NCBI GenBank assembly: GCA_028023455.1
Contig: JAQFVV010012394.1
Location: 25,741,053-25,805,052 of the forward strand
DNA length: 64,000 nt
Reading direction: 5' to 3'
From: Epiperipatus broadwayi
Taxonomy: Eukaryota > Onychophora > Udeonychophora > Euonychophora > Peripatidae
Positions 35,281-47,600 of the stretch are shown in pieces; position 1 is the stretch's first letter, and each line of letters starts with the position of its first letter. The translations under genes were made by a program, and so were the position numbers. The notes under the pieces were generated by a model. The model made no database searches. It saw nothing but the letters and a program-made list of their open reading frames with translations, and was not told the origin of the DNA.

Positions 35281-36234
35281 AATATAATAGTGAATGACTA
35301 ATAAAAATTATTATGATATTTATTACTTTCTAAACAAAGTAAAGTTGAACTATTTCAAAAATCATCTTAAACTATTCAGGTAATGCTAATTTAATAATTG
35401 GTCATCCTGCTGAAAAGCTATTAAATGTGGTAGCAGTCTATAATAAAATGTTATTTTATTACTACAAAAATTTTATATGAAAGAAAGGAAAATTTCTTCA
35501 TTTAAGTTGGCAGCCATCAAAATATAATCTGAAAAACTTTGTTACTTTTGCCAATAGAAAAAATAAAATATGAAATATGTCATTTAATTGCTTAAACAAA
35601 TAAATTTCATCTTCAAAATTTTTGCTTTTCATTTATGCGAACATCTATTTAAAATAGAAAATTATTCCATAATAAATTTTATAAAAATCATTTGCTTGTT
35701 TAAAAATTTCCACCTGATCAAAGAAAGGAGACACACATCAGCTCTTGTGATAGTTAAAATGTTTTGAAAGGAAAATATATATGTAAACATTTTAAATTCA
35801 TTTATAAAGAACGCTAACTCGTTTTAAAAGTTGAAATACCCAACACTTATATAATAGTAATTATTATTCTATAAATAAGCCATCATTGGAAAAGGTATCA
35901 CTAAAAATATAAGAAATCATTGTTATAAATCATATGAATTGTATACTTAAACTTTATTTACTTTACAAAATATTATTATGCAATCAAAATATTTAAGTTG
36001 CAAAATGTACGCATTTAATTTTTTTTTATATATGTTTATGCAAACATGTCTATCAATTATAAGTTTACTATTGATTAAAAGCAAGAAATTTATTCAATGA
36101 ATACTTTAAGCATAATTTTGTGGTCTGTATGTCATTCGAGTTTTCATTTTGTGCATTACGTTATTCATTGCTCCAGGACAGAATTGAACCATTCATTAGT
36201 GCTGTGGAAAATATTATTGCAGACACGGCAGAAT
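35281..36234. other. Intronic sequence, no gene seen
   Basis: AT-rich with no features. Confidence 0.4.
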
Positions 36235-37865
36235 TAGTGTGCATTGTCAGACTGCCTTAGAAGTGTTCGACTGGGCTTCAGGCCCCAAAGTCCTATGCAA
36301 ATCAACTGTCCCACCTGAGCCCTCACTGGAAACTGATGCCAAAATGGTAAAATAGATGGTGCCGCATAACCTCTCCCCCCCATTATCAAGCCAAGACATG
36401 ACCTGAAACCATCGATGGAGACCAAAAAGAGCCAACCAGTTGGAAAGTAACACTGATGTAAACCAAAACCAAAGAAACGAAGACTATTATAAATTTTTCT
36501 ATGACATATTTTGTGTTATGTAATAGTAAATATGTGTGCATGAATAAATATTGTTTGCTTAATTATTATTTGGTCTATTCTCTCTCTCTGTTGTCACTGC
36601 GTCACTATTAATTTAAGAGTATAGTTATTTTATGTGTTAAATAAATGCGCTGGACCCCTGATACAGAGTATTAGCTAGCTTGGGATATTCCAAGCACTAG
36701 ATTTGTGGCCTATTGTCTGAGCGTACTGACCATATATAATTTATATGGTTGAATGGCATCTGAGTTGTATGGTCAAAACAAATAAAGTGCTATGCATGTA
36801 GGGTGTTGATCTAGCAGTTGAGAAGTGCTATGACCTGGAAACGTTATCGTAGGCTGTGCTTTGTATAGCCTCGATCTGGCCATAGGTACCATTGACAGTT
36901 ACTCCATCAATAATATTTTATTCCTCTGCTTGAAGGGCTGGTCCGTCACTGCAGTCACAAAGTTGCCAAAAGTTAGTTACAAAATTTTAAAAGTTGCAAA
37001 TAAATGTGCTACTTCGATAGTCCATTTAAAAGAAGTTGCTTAATTGGGCTTTAAACTTTATTTAACATAATTTTTAATATTACGTGACAGACCGCCCCTT
37101 CAAGCAGAGGGGAGAATACCATCAATAGCAATGATATCCACGGTCAGATCGAGCTATGCAAAGCATAACACGATCACATTTCCAGACCATGGTCCATCTC
37201 AACTGCTAGATTCAAACCTCTGCCATCCAAAGCATTTTATTTGTTTAGAGGTAAACCTCAGGTGCTAGCTAATCATAATTCAAAATTAGTATGCCTGGAT
37301 GACAGGTCCACAACCCAGCGCTCAAAAAATCTCATGACTAGCTCACACTCTGTCTCAGGGTCCAGCATATTTACTTAACACATAAAATAACTCTACACTA
37401 TTTTACCGATGATGCCAGTGACAAGAGAGAAAGAGAAAACAGACAAAATAACAATTAAGGCAAACATTAATATTCAATTATTTATGCACTCATATATTTA
37501 ATATAATATAAAACAACAATAAATTTTACATAGGAAAAGTATGAATGACTTTAAACTATAGTTATAATAGTCCATTAATTAAAGTTCATTTCATTTAAAA
37601 TTAAGTGTGCACACAGCTATTTAAAAGTATATTTACCCAGGTTTTATTTTGTGCGTATTGTCCAATGGTTTTGCTTTCCAACCGGTTGGCCTTTTGTTCC
37701 TCCATCGATGGATTCATGGCTTTCCTTCCGGGTTTATGTTGAATAACGAGAGAGAGGGTATGTGGCAGCTTTTACTTCATAACCTCGGCATTGACTCCAG
37801 GTCCTGATTCAGCGGAATACTTGATGGCTGAGGGCATGAAGCCCTATCAGACACTTCTATGGCTT
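36235..37865. mobile_element. Large foldback element, about 1.6 kb
   Basis: The left arm (36235-36920) and right arm (36950-37865) are imperfect reverse complements. CATCGATGGAGACCAAAAAG at 36410 faces CCATCGATGG at 37703, and AGCCAACCAGTTGGAAAG faces its complement at 37674. The inner arms meet at CCTCTGCTTGAAGGG (36925) and CCCCTTCAAGCAGAGG (37095). Open frames in the arms are not conserved between them and carry no domain. It is a non-autonomous foldback, GC-richer than its flanks. Confidence 0.8.
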
Positions 37866-38967
37866 ATGCGGCCTCTTCATTAATGTTGATTGCAGCAGTA
37901 ATGATTGGTTTACTATTGCATTTACAATTTCCGAATATTCTGCATTCTTAAGAAAGAACCCGAACTCCAGACTAATAACAAATTGATGACTGGAATAACT
38001 TGATGATAAAATGCTGACCAGATTATATAGCAATAACACGAACCCGACTGAAGAACAATAACCAAGATGTAATTTTTATATCTTAATTCTCTCATTGTTT
38101 TATTTTATCTTGGCAGAATCTGTCTTAATTAATTTTACATTTCTTTAATTAATTAACTTTTACATTTGCCTTAATCTGTTCAGATTCATCTAAATGATCT
38201 CGATAAGATAGTTTACAGTCTTTTTTTAAATTAATACAATTTAATCAGTAATCTTTTAAATTAATTACATTTTCTAAATTTTACATATTTATTTAGCTTT
38301 TACTTTATAAAAGCTCTTTTCTTTAAAAAAAAGAGAAAGTTCTAACTTTTCTTTAATTCTATTATACATTCCGCCCCCGCCCCCCACTCCTGCTAAGAAG
38401 TTTTATTCTAAAAGAAAAATATGACGCAGTATTTTTATAGTTTAAATTTTTGTTTAAAAAAAAAAAATCTTTAAGCAACTTATAATTTAATTATCTCTTA
38501 AAAATTACGAAACATGTAATGCTGTTCAATAGTGGTACATTATATATATGTAATAATGGAGTAAACTATCCCCCTCTCAGGTTATGAGCAAATAGTATCC
38601 TGAAAGATGTGGATTTAATCCATTATTTACATATACACATTTAGATGTGCTAATTTAATGTTTAGACATTTTATGCTTGAATTTAAGACATTAAGGTTAA
38701 TTAAATGCTTAACATTTTTAGACATTTTATGCTTGAATTGTAGCCACAAATGCTAATTAGGTTAACAGTTGGTCAACATTTTTTGTCACTCTATAAAATT
38801 ATTTAATGTTTGAATCCTAATACTATCAGGTTTTCATTTAGATTTCTTTTGAATTAACAACAATCATTTTCTGAAAATACATTTAGCTACTTCCTAACCA
38901 TATCTATTTCACACATATGCACATTTGTACCATAGTATGCATCACATCAGCAAACAATAATACTTAC

Positions 38968-39092
38968 TGAATATTGTAATTATCTTTAATCACATCCATC
39001 TGAAGATCAGCTTCAGGATCACTATCTTCTATCATGATATCAGGAGGTGGAGATGGCGATTTTATATAATTCAGATGTTCATCATCATTATT
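38968..39092 (-). CDS. BLM: BLM-like helicase exon (acidic, Pro-rich)
   Basis: The acceptor ATTCATAG is at 39100-39093 and the donor AATATTCA|GTAAGTA at 38968/38967. It is 125 bp, entering in phase 0 and leaving in phase 2. The peptide NNDDEHLNYIKSPSPPPDIM and IEDSDPEADLQ resembles the acidic VPPSPEEI patch that precedes the helical bundle in human BLM. It joins the 22515-22611 exon exactly in phase across a roughly 16-kb intron that contains the Penelope pair and the giant palindrome, and the 43590-43632 exon in phase upstream. Confidence 0.65.
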
Positions 39093-41439
39093 CTATGAAT
39101 ATATGTAACAATACAATTGAACATCTATAAATTTGTTTATATTTAAATGTCATGAAAATCTAATATGGGTTACTATTTTTTGAATCACAAATTATTTAAG
39201 AAATCATAAACACGAAATCTTTAAGGATTATAAATACCATACTTTACTATTTGTGAGAGAATTATTCTTAAAATCAGAAGGGATGTAGAAGTAGGTTGAT
39301 AAGATTATGATTTGCTAACAAATGGCAATTTAAACACATTCTTAAAGATTCATTTGAGAATGCCTATTTACTTGGAAAAGTAACATTAAAAAAAATTGTT
39401 CAAGTTCCAGTTAAGCATACTGGATGAATTTTAATGTCAAAATCCACACCTCAATCGTTGATAAATGGCTATAACTAACATAGCATAATTATAGCAAATA
39501 CTTTTAGAACTTAAATTTTCAATATGAGGTAATAGCTTTTGTAAAATTTATAATTATATTTATAGCATGTCCCAATGAAAAGATAACTGGTCTTTTCTCT
39601 AAGCTGCCTGCAGTGCCATCTTCAAATCAATGTGCTACATAGTGACTTAATTTAGCTATTCACCCCAAAATTTTAAAAATGCTAGCATGTTTGCATCAAG
39701 AGTTATGATAGATATGGGACAATTTGTTTTGTATCCTTGTAGATAGTCTTCAATGCTCTCCCTGCTATCACGAATTCTTGTGACTCACAACTTCATTGCC
39801 ATACATAATTTGAATCATTTCATCAGTTTTGCTGAATTTAAAACAAAGTTTGAATGATAAAACGCTGTTTAAGGTATGAAAAATACTGTCACATTTCACA
39901 TCGCAACTTGTGATCCAGGCATGCTAGTGCCTTAAATTTTTGTGAACTATGGTGCTATGTAACACATAGATTGATTCAGAGATGGCATTGCAAAAACCAT
40001 GCTGAGAAAACCAATCGTAAGACACTTTTTCTCTGGGACTTACTATATATACATAGAAAAGTTCATTAATTTATTAATAATTATAGATCTCTTAATACAA
40101 TTTTTTACAGGATTGTCTCTTTTTTCCAACTTTCAAACAAACTTGATAATGAAATAAATTCTTTTCAGTTACTTAATTAAAGATTTTTTTGTTTTATGAT
40201 GAATCTGAAAAATATTTTCAGTAATATTTCTTATGGTGTATATAATAAAGATAACAAAATCATTTTAAAGCATATAATTAATCTAAGATTTTGCTAAAAT
40301 TTTATTTTTTAAACTTCAATCAACTATTTCAAATGAAAGAAAGTACTCATATTAATAGCCATGATAAAATAAAATAAAAAGTGATTGTGAGAGATGTAGT
40401 TTTCATTCTGAATCAATTGCAATTAACTACTGTACTTGATGAGAATAGAAAACTTTTTAGCAATGAAATCATAAAAATATATTTTGGAAAAGTGTAAGAC
40501 TATTCTGCATATATTTTCAATTATTATTTATAATTAGAATTTATGAAAATGTAATTGTTGGATGAAAAACTAATTACTATGTAATATATAAACAATAATA
40601 TGACGACTGTTTCATACAATTCTAAGAATAGTTATTTTCACTCTACTCAAGGGTCAATCAACTGTAAAGATTTAGTATTCGATGAGCACTAAATGATTTA
40701 AGAGCTACAAAATCCCATGTCTAAATCAGTTTATGGCTCTTACCTTCATCAGTGACTACTAGGATTTTTTCTACAACTAATCTAGCCACCACTTCAAACA
40801 AATAACATGAAATTTTTAAAAAAGCTGTGTTTTAAACCCAGGTTAACCAATTTGCATAATTATATATATATGATACCAGATCAATTTCTATATAGTTTAG
40901 AGACCTCAGTTCTCTAATAATTGTAGATTCCTTCTGCACATTGGCTCTAGCGAATATCGTATGATCCTATTATCGATTTACAAGAGTGCTTATTTTGACT
41001 TATTCTACGAGTAACACTGGACTCTTTACATTATAGTGCAGTAAAATTCCCACCATCCAGTCCAGTTCTGCCTTGGTCAGTGACTGTTCTTGTGAGCATA
41101 TAAGCATGCACGTGATATTGTGGTATTAATCTTCTTGGTCAAAGGGCAGAAGAGGTATAATATACTTACAGAACTTAATTTAGTCTTTAAAATACAAAAA
41201 CTAATCAAGACGTCAGATGAATATAGAGTTAACCTGGGTTTAAAACCATAAGAGTTTAAATTTCATATTAATTTGAATAAATAGAGCAAAAAATGGCTGA
41301 CATGTATAAATTCATCAGCATCAAGATGGAGATTTTATAATACACTATCATCTGCTATCCATTGATTATTCAATCTTACAATAGACAGCTTTAGAGTAGA
41401 GCAAATGTATATATATAAAATATGAAATTATAATAGAAA
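39093..41439. other. Intron, little structure
   Basis: A distant inverted pair, TTTTAAACCCAGGTTAAC (40831) and GTTAACCTGGGTTTAAAA (41232), suggests the termini of a decayed element of about 0.4 kb. Nothing else was seen. Confidence 0.4.
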
Positions 41440-41870
41440 TTTCTGCATATTTATTTAGATAAACTTCAGCTATGATGTAATTAGGCAAACAACCAATTAA
41501 AACTGGCGACAGCAAGCTGAAATCATATCATTTAGTAATATTTTTGTATGACCTATATTTAAACTAAAAGTGGAATCACTTTTAGCTCAGTAATCTAGAT
41601 ATGAGTTGTCAGACATATATTTTATATGTGTGTAGAAAATCACAACTTAGAAAATATTTTTCACAAGTAAATAAATCCCTCTCATAAAGGTTTATATATT
41701 AAATAAAAGATTTTCATGGATTTTATAAATGAAATATTAAACATATAGGGAGAATTTCTATGTATCTATTTAAATAAATTTCAGGTATAATTAGATAAAT
41801 GACCAATTAAAAATGGCGATTACAAAATGAAAATTGCACCATCTGGCAATAGAATTTGGTCCTTTCGAAT
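41440..41870. repeat. Diverged direct repeat, about 120-bp units
   Basis: The segment near 41440-41560 (TTTAGATAAACTTCAG ... CAATTAAAACTGGCGA) recurs at 41745-41870 (TTTAAATAAATTTCAG ... CAATTAAAAATGGCGA) with many differences, so it is an old duplication or two copies of one element. Confidence 0.6.
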
Positions 41871-42747
41871 TAAAAAAACTTCCAAATTGTGATCTATAGC
41901 TAATAGATATGTTAGACTAATAATTTGATAAATGATAGAATCATGAAAAAAAAATCCCCACATATTTCTATGGCACTGATTCTAGGGCTCAAAAAAAAAA
42001 AAAAAAAGAAAGTAAACTAAGAACAGAGAGAAAATGATATATGCATAAATAATTTCACTGTACCATTAATAGATTTTCCTTTGGATCCCAAGCAACTTCT
42101 TCATTGGAGTTTATAAGTCATAGTTCATTAGTTTTCCAATTCTGAGATTTTGCTAAATAAAACTGTGTGTTGAGTTTTCAGTTGTTAAATTTCTAAAAAT
42201 TGATCCATTAATCATAATACGATAGGTTGACTAAAATAGTTTATTTACTTCTGCCAACTTTTTTAAGAATTAAATTTAACGATCTCTAAATTTTTTTAAA
42301 TTGAAAACATTATTTTACTCATCCACAACAGTGATGGAGTCCTAATAATTTACAACTTTTTATGAAGATTATATTCACATAAAGCTTAATTATTACATTG
42401 AGAAAATAAATTGCAATCTTGCTATAGTTAATATAATGATGTCGTTTGGAGAGAGAAAATATTATTTAATACTGTTTCCTTCATTCACTGATATAGGTGG
42501 CAATCAATTATATCTTTATATATCTATGTACATCATTATTTTTCTTATTATGTTCAGTTGAAGATTAACATACAGAGCTTACATTATATTTCTTACTATA
42601 TTTTCAATAAGATTTCATATAAAGCATTTAGTACTCTTCCTTACATTAAAATTGTTACAATCCTAAAACACATAGTAAGTATATTGCAAAGCATTTTATC
42701 CTTAAGCTGATGTGGTCTGAAGTTTCAAGCATTTGATAAGATAGACG

Positions 42748-42975
42748 AGAAAGTGGTAATAAATAATATCTCTGTAGTATAATTTCCACTACATCACTTT
42801 CACACAAGATATGGACTGATGATGTAGTGGAAATTAAACACCTTGTGGAGAGGTGTAATCAGGATCATATGACCAAAGACACATGAAAAGATAGCGGATA
42901 GAAATCAGACCCTACCTTGCGTGAGAGTGATGTAGTAGAAATTACATTACAGAAATATTATTCATTTAAGTGGAT
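42748..42975. mobile_element. Foldback MITE, family B, copy 2
   Basis: TCTCTGTAGTATAATTTCCA at the left pairs with AGAAATTACATTACAGAAAT at the right, and ACCTTGTGGAGAGGTGTAAT matches the loop of copy 1. An internal copy of part of the arm (GATGTAGTGGAAATT) shows rearrangement. Confidence 0.75.
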
Positions 42976-43109
42976 AATCTATAGTCTAATGAATGACTAA
43001 TAATTATTTATTTATTTCTATTAAGTGATTTGTGTCAAAGCTGTGAGGGCAGTAACTTTGATACTTATCAATTAAACTGTAGTAATAATTGACTATTTAT
43101 ATATATACT

Positions 43110-43335
43110 GAACAATGATAAAGATATGTGTAAGAGATTGTGATTCGAGCCAACTGACAAGTGTTAGTTTAGCACAAAATGTTCACCTTGAGGATCATAC
43201 ATTTTTTTCACGTATCATTGGTCATATGTTTATGTACACAATTCACAAGATGTTAAAAGTAGATAGAAATCAGTTCCCTACCTTGCGGGAAGGCGATGTA
43301 GGGGAAATTATACTATAAAAATATTATTCAGAAAG
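43110..43335. mobile_element. Foldback MITE, family B, half copy
   Basis: Only the right arm is present (TAGATAGAAATCAGTTCCCT ... GGGGAAATTATACTATAAAA). The preceding 43115-43200 segment resembles 51330-51410, so the element is composite. Confidence 0.55.
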
Positions 43336-43589
43336 TGATAAAGTTTTTATGTTAACTACTTCACAAACTTTTTGTTATTAAGTAAATTTTGTCAAAAATA
43401 AAAAAAAAGCATTTATTATTTTCCTTGGTATTATAATATTTTTTTATATTTTCAGCACTATTGCTATTCATTTAGTATCCTGACTAACCATACTATACAC
43501 AAATGTGAGGTTTCCTAATACAAAATAATATTTTTCTTTTCCTGTTTAAACAAAGAATGGACTGAAAAATTGCTTTAAGTTAAACTCAC

Positions 43590-43632
43590 CTGAACATAGA
43601 AATTGTAATATATCTTTTCATTATTTGTCCGG
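43590..43632 (-). CDS. Short exon, probably of the BLM-like gene
   Basis: AAAAACAG acceptor (43640-43633) and TTCAG|GTGAGTTTA donor. It is 43 bp, read in phase 2 to phase 0 as RTNNEKIYYNFYVQ. It meets the 38968-39092 exon in phase. Another phase would hit TAA. It does not match the phase of the 44007-44030 exon, so at least one intervening exon or a different border is needed. Confidence 0.45.
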
Positions 43633-44006
43633 CTGTTTTTAAATACAAACGTATGACATTATTATAAGAAATAATAAAACATAATTGTATTTTACTGTTC
43701 TAAAGAAGATTGCTAGAGATCAAAAATATTACAAAAAGTGCAGAGAAAGAGTAAATTTTTAGAGATTTATTTAATATAAGCAATACAAAAAAAAAATTAT
43801 TCAAGTTACTCTTAGTGTTTCCAAAATTTGAACAGTATTACTTTTTTTTTTTTGTAATATATAAGGAAACATGCCTCCTCCTGTTGTATTTAGAAGCTGC
43901 TTTGTATTTAGATCAAAATATTGTTCATACTGTATTGAATTAATTCTAAAACTAAAATAATTAGAGGGGATGGCAAGAATATTGACATAAACATTTCAAA
44001 ACTAAC

Positions 44007-44030
44007 CTGTAGTAACTTTGATCTTAAACG
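44007..44030 (-). CDS. Candidate 24-bp microexon
   Basis: A long pyrimidine tract and CCATTAG precede CGTTTAAGATCAAAG and a CTACAG|GTTAGT donor. Read in phase 0 it gives RLRSKLLQ, which follows the 44291-44355 exon in frame. Its small size leaves real doubt. Confidence 0.35.
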
Positions 44031-44290
44031 CTAATGGAAAAAAAAAAGTTGAATTAAATATTTCCATGGACTATTATTATAATAAAGAATTAGAAATGAG
44101 ATAATATCCATGTAAATAGAAATAACCTTCAACCTTTGATGTTACCAAGAAATTATCAATTATTTCTGATAATCGCTGAGGCTAAACTAGTTTTCTCATT
44201 AACCTATAAAAGCTTTTTGTTGAAGTAAATAAAAGGTATGTGTGTGATTATATTTATAACATTTTTAAAATTTAATAATGTTACACTTAC

Positions 44291-44355
44291 AGGTTGATTT
44301 GAAAACAAATCAAATTGAGTTGCAAATGATATGTGAGTTTCTGGAATAGAAATAT
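44291..44355 (-). CDS. Short exon, probably of the BLM-like gene
   Basis: CTCTTTTTAG acceptor (44365-44356) and AACCT|GTAAGTGT donor (44291/44290) are both strong. It is 65 bp. In phase 1 it reads ISIPETHISFATQFDLFSNQ plus P. Entering in phase 0 is also open but less protein-like. The upstream exon at 50880 ends in phase 0, so a missing exon is implied. Confidence 0.5.
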
Positions 44356-44652
44356 CTAAAAAGAGAAAGAATAATAAAATATATAGTTTAATTTAAACAG
44401 AGAATATAAATATTAAAAAAATAAAAATAATTTTTCTGTTGTTAGCAAATATTTTAAGAAAGCTAAATAGTATACAAATTAATAAGTAAGTATAGAGAAA
44501 AGGGATAATTGCTAAGTAATAAATTTCATAATGATTATAATAAATGACATGATACTGAAAAATCTTGATTCCACTTGTAAGATTTTTAGATAATAAGTCA
44601 AATACAAAGATTTGATTTATCATATCCTACTTTCTTAATATTTGATGAAAGA

Positions 44653-47600
44653 AAGTATAATATTGTAACGATCCGGAGAATAGACTTAACGTGATCTGCA
44701 CTACAGGGCGCCATCTAGGCATTTGAACCTAGAAAAATTTATAAAGTAGGCAGATACGTAAGTAAAAAAAAAAAATTTTTTTTTTTTAAAAAGTTTTTTT
44801 TTTTTAAATTTTGATTCCGGTCGTTAGCCCAAGTCACTAGCTCATTGGAATAGCAGAGATTTATATTTATAATAAATTCTTATCTAAGAATAATTTAAAA
44901 AAAGAATAAAATAAGCCACTGCCAGTAATTAACATACAAACATTTATTTACGCACATATATATTGTAACCATATATTTTGGTATAAAATATAATTATTAT
45001 TGATGTAACTGATATTAAAATTTCTCTTTCTTCTTTTGGTGATTTGATTGGCTTGAATTGCATTTGAACAGATTACTCTCTTATATTATTTTAATAAATT
45101 TAAGTTTGCTTCTTCCCATATACTAACTCATATCAAAACGTTTAACTTTTTAAAAATTTGACAACACATTAAAATTTGGTAAAATATTATTAAAAATAAT
45201 AATATTGTTTTATTTGTTTAAAATGATCTTAAATTATTATTCCATTGAATTAAAAAACCATTTGTTCAATTAAATATTGATTATTAAAAATAAATACAGT
45301 AATTACATATGCGTCTCAATGTAATAAAAGAAAAGAGCGCGAATTTAGGAGATGATTGTCTGATAGTTTGCTTTTGGAGGGAGAATGAAAAGAAAATGGT
45401 AAAGGCAAGTAGTGTAAATTTGCCAAGCTTATTTTAAAGTAAAAAAAAATAAGTAATCGGACTACCACAAAGTTTGCTATAAACGTAAATAACATAGTAG
45501 TATTTAATTAGAAGATGCCTTGCTAAATTAAAAAAGTCTGTTCAAGTCGGCTGGCCAAGTGGATCGAATCGCCAATAATAAGAATTTTCCAATATTACAT
45601 TTTAAAATGTCGGAGCTTCCTATTTTAAAAGAATTGATTGCAAGAATTTGGTATGCTTTGAAATATTTATTATTTTACAATTTGGAAACATTTAAAGGTA
45701 TTTTAATTACAGAAGTTATGAATATGAAAATTTGCTTTTTAAATAAAAAGAAGTCTAAATTAAAGTAAAATGTTAAAGTTATCAACATATTTTAAATATT
45801 TCCGTTTCTAATTCTAATAAAAATATAGTATTGATTGATATTTAATTCTACAATGCCTGTAATATATTTGCTAATTAATTTGTTTAACATTTGGATAATA
45901 AATAATCTTCAAATAATTAATCAAAGCTATTTCTAATTTTATTGTCAATTTGGAATGATTAAATTAAGTGCTATAATTAATATTCATATATTTAAGCGTG
46001 GATGGATAAATATTCGCATGGATGTAATAAAATTGGAACATTTTAATAGAGAAATGTAGAGATTAATAACTTAATGAAAAACATTTTCATTTAAATTCTG
46101 CGTTTCGTATTTTGAAGTGTGTCATGTCTTAGAAGCCACGTAAAATTGTTCATCAAATATTGATTATAATAACCAATACAACGGATAAAATTGCATGTAT
46201 GGAATTAAATTATAGTTATAATTATTGCTTCATAGATTTATTGTTCGACATAACGTACATGGATCCCACGGATCATATTGGAGTTATAAAACGTTATACA
46301 ATCCAAGTTGTGACACACACACCTGTTATAATTCATGTATTGAACTGTAAAATGCTTTACATTTAATTTATATCACACACACACCTGTTAACTTTTATGT
46401 TAGATGCATAATGCATTATTTTACGTTTATCGTTATCGGAACTTGCATGTGAAGTTCCTAAGTATATTTTATTAAGTTTAAATCAATAAGGGTTGAATAA
46501 AATATTTATTCAAGAGAATAGCGCTCGCGAAACAGCTTGAAAAATACTAAGTGTATTCATGAGATGTATAAATCTTTATGAGGTATTTTGTTAATCTTTC
46601 CAGATTTGTATTCCTATATAATACTATTACTTATATTATATTACACGTTTTAGTTTAAGTAAGAGAAGTTAGTACATTAGTCGTCCTGATTAGCTTACCA
46701 TTTTATTATACAAGAACCTATATTTGCTAAAGTGTTAGTGTTTTCTGAATAGTCAGAATAACTGAGGATGATGATTTGGCACTTTAATGTGAAGTAAATG
46801 GTAATGTTATTTTATAATGTTAAAGGGCATTAATCTGTGCTGGTGGTTAATCCGCAGATTATTTAATTGCCAATTTTGGTATTTTATACTCATTCCTGCG
46901 CTAGTGGTTAATCCGCAGAATGGTGTATTTGTACTTATTGCGTTATGATGGTATAAATCCACAAAACATTTAGTGTTATTTAATTCCTTCGTGTAGATGA
47001 ATACATCCACAGGAATATGTTTACTTCATAGATCTAAGTTGGGCAAAAGATTTTAGTTGATCTGCTAAATCATCTTCTTTCATTTATCAGTATAATTGAT
47101 AAGTTAAATCATCAAATGGTAGCAGGACATTCTAATCAAGTTACTTCAAAATAATTAACTGTTGGTTAATTATTATTTACCGGGATGTAAGTTTAAATTT
47201 CCATTTTACTTAATGATTACATTATAGCTAAAGCTTACAGATATAATATTATTTATTATTATAAGTTTACGGTAGGGATTTATTGAATCTGGAAATGACG
47301 TTGAATATCTCATGAATTGATATTGAATTTAGTATAACTTTCTCAATACATTCACTACATAAAAATTTGAAATATAAGGTATGATTAGATTTTAAAACTG
47401 TACCTATAACATGTTCTTGAAGAAAGTTGATGGAATTTTAAGTTATTTATCTTATTTGTTTATTTATTTATTTAATTATTACGTTGGGAATTAATTACTT
47501 ATTATTAATCATTTTGTAAATAAAAGTTGATTTTAATTAAACTTACTGTGCCGTTGCTATGTGTCATTCTTAAAATCAGAAATCATAAACCTTGGATAGA

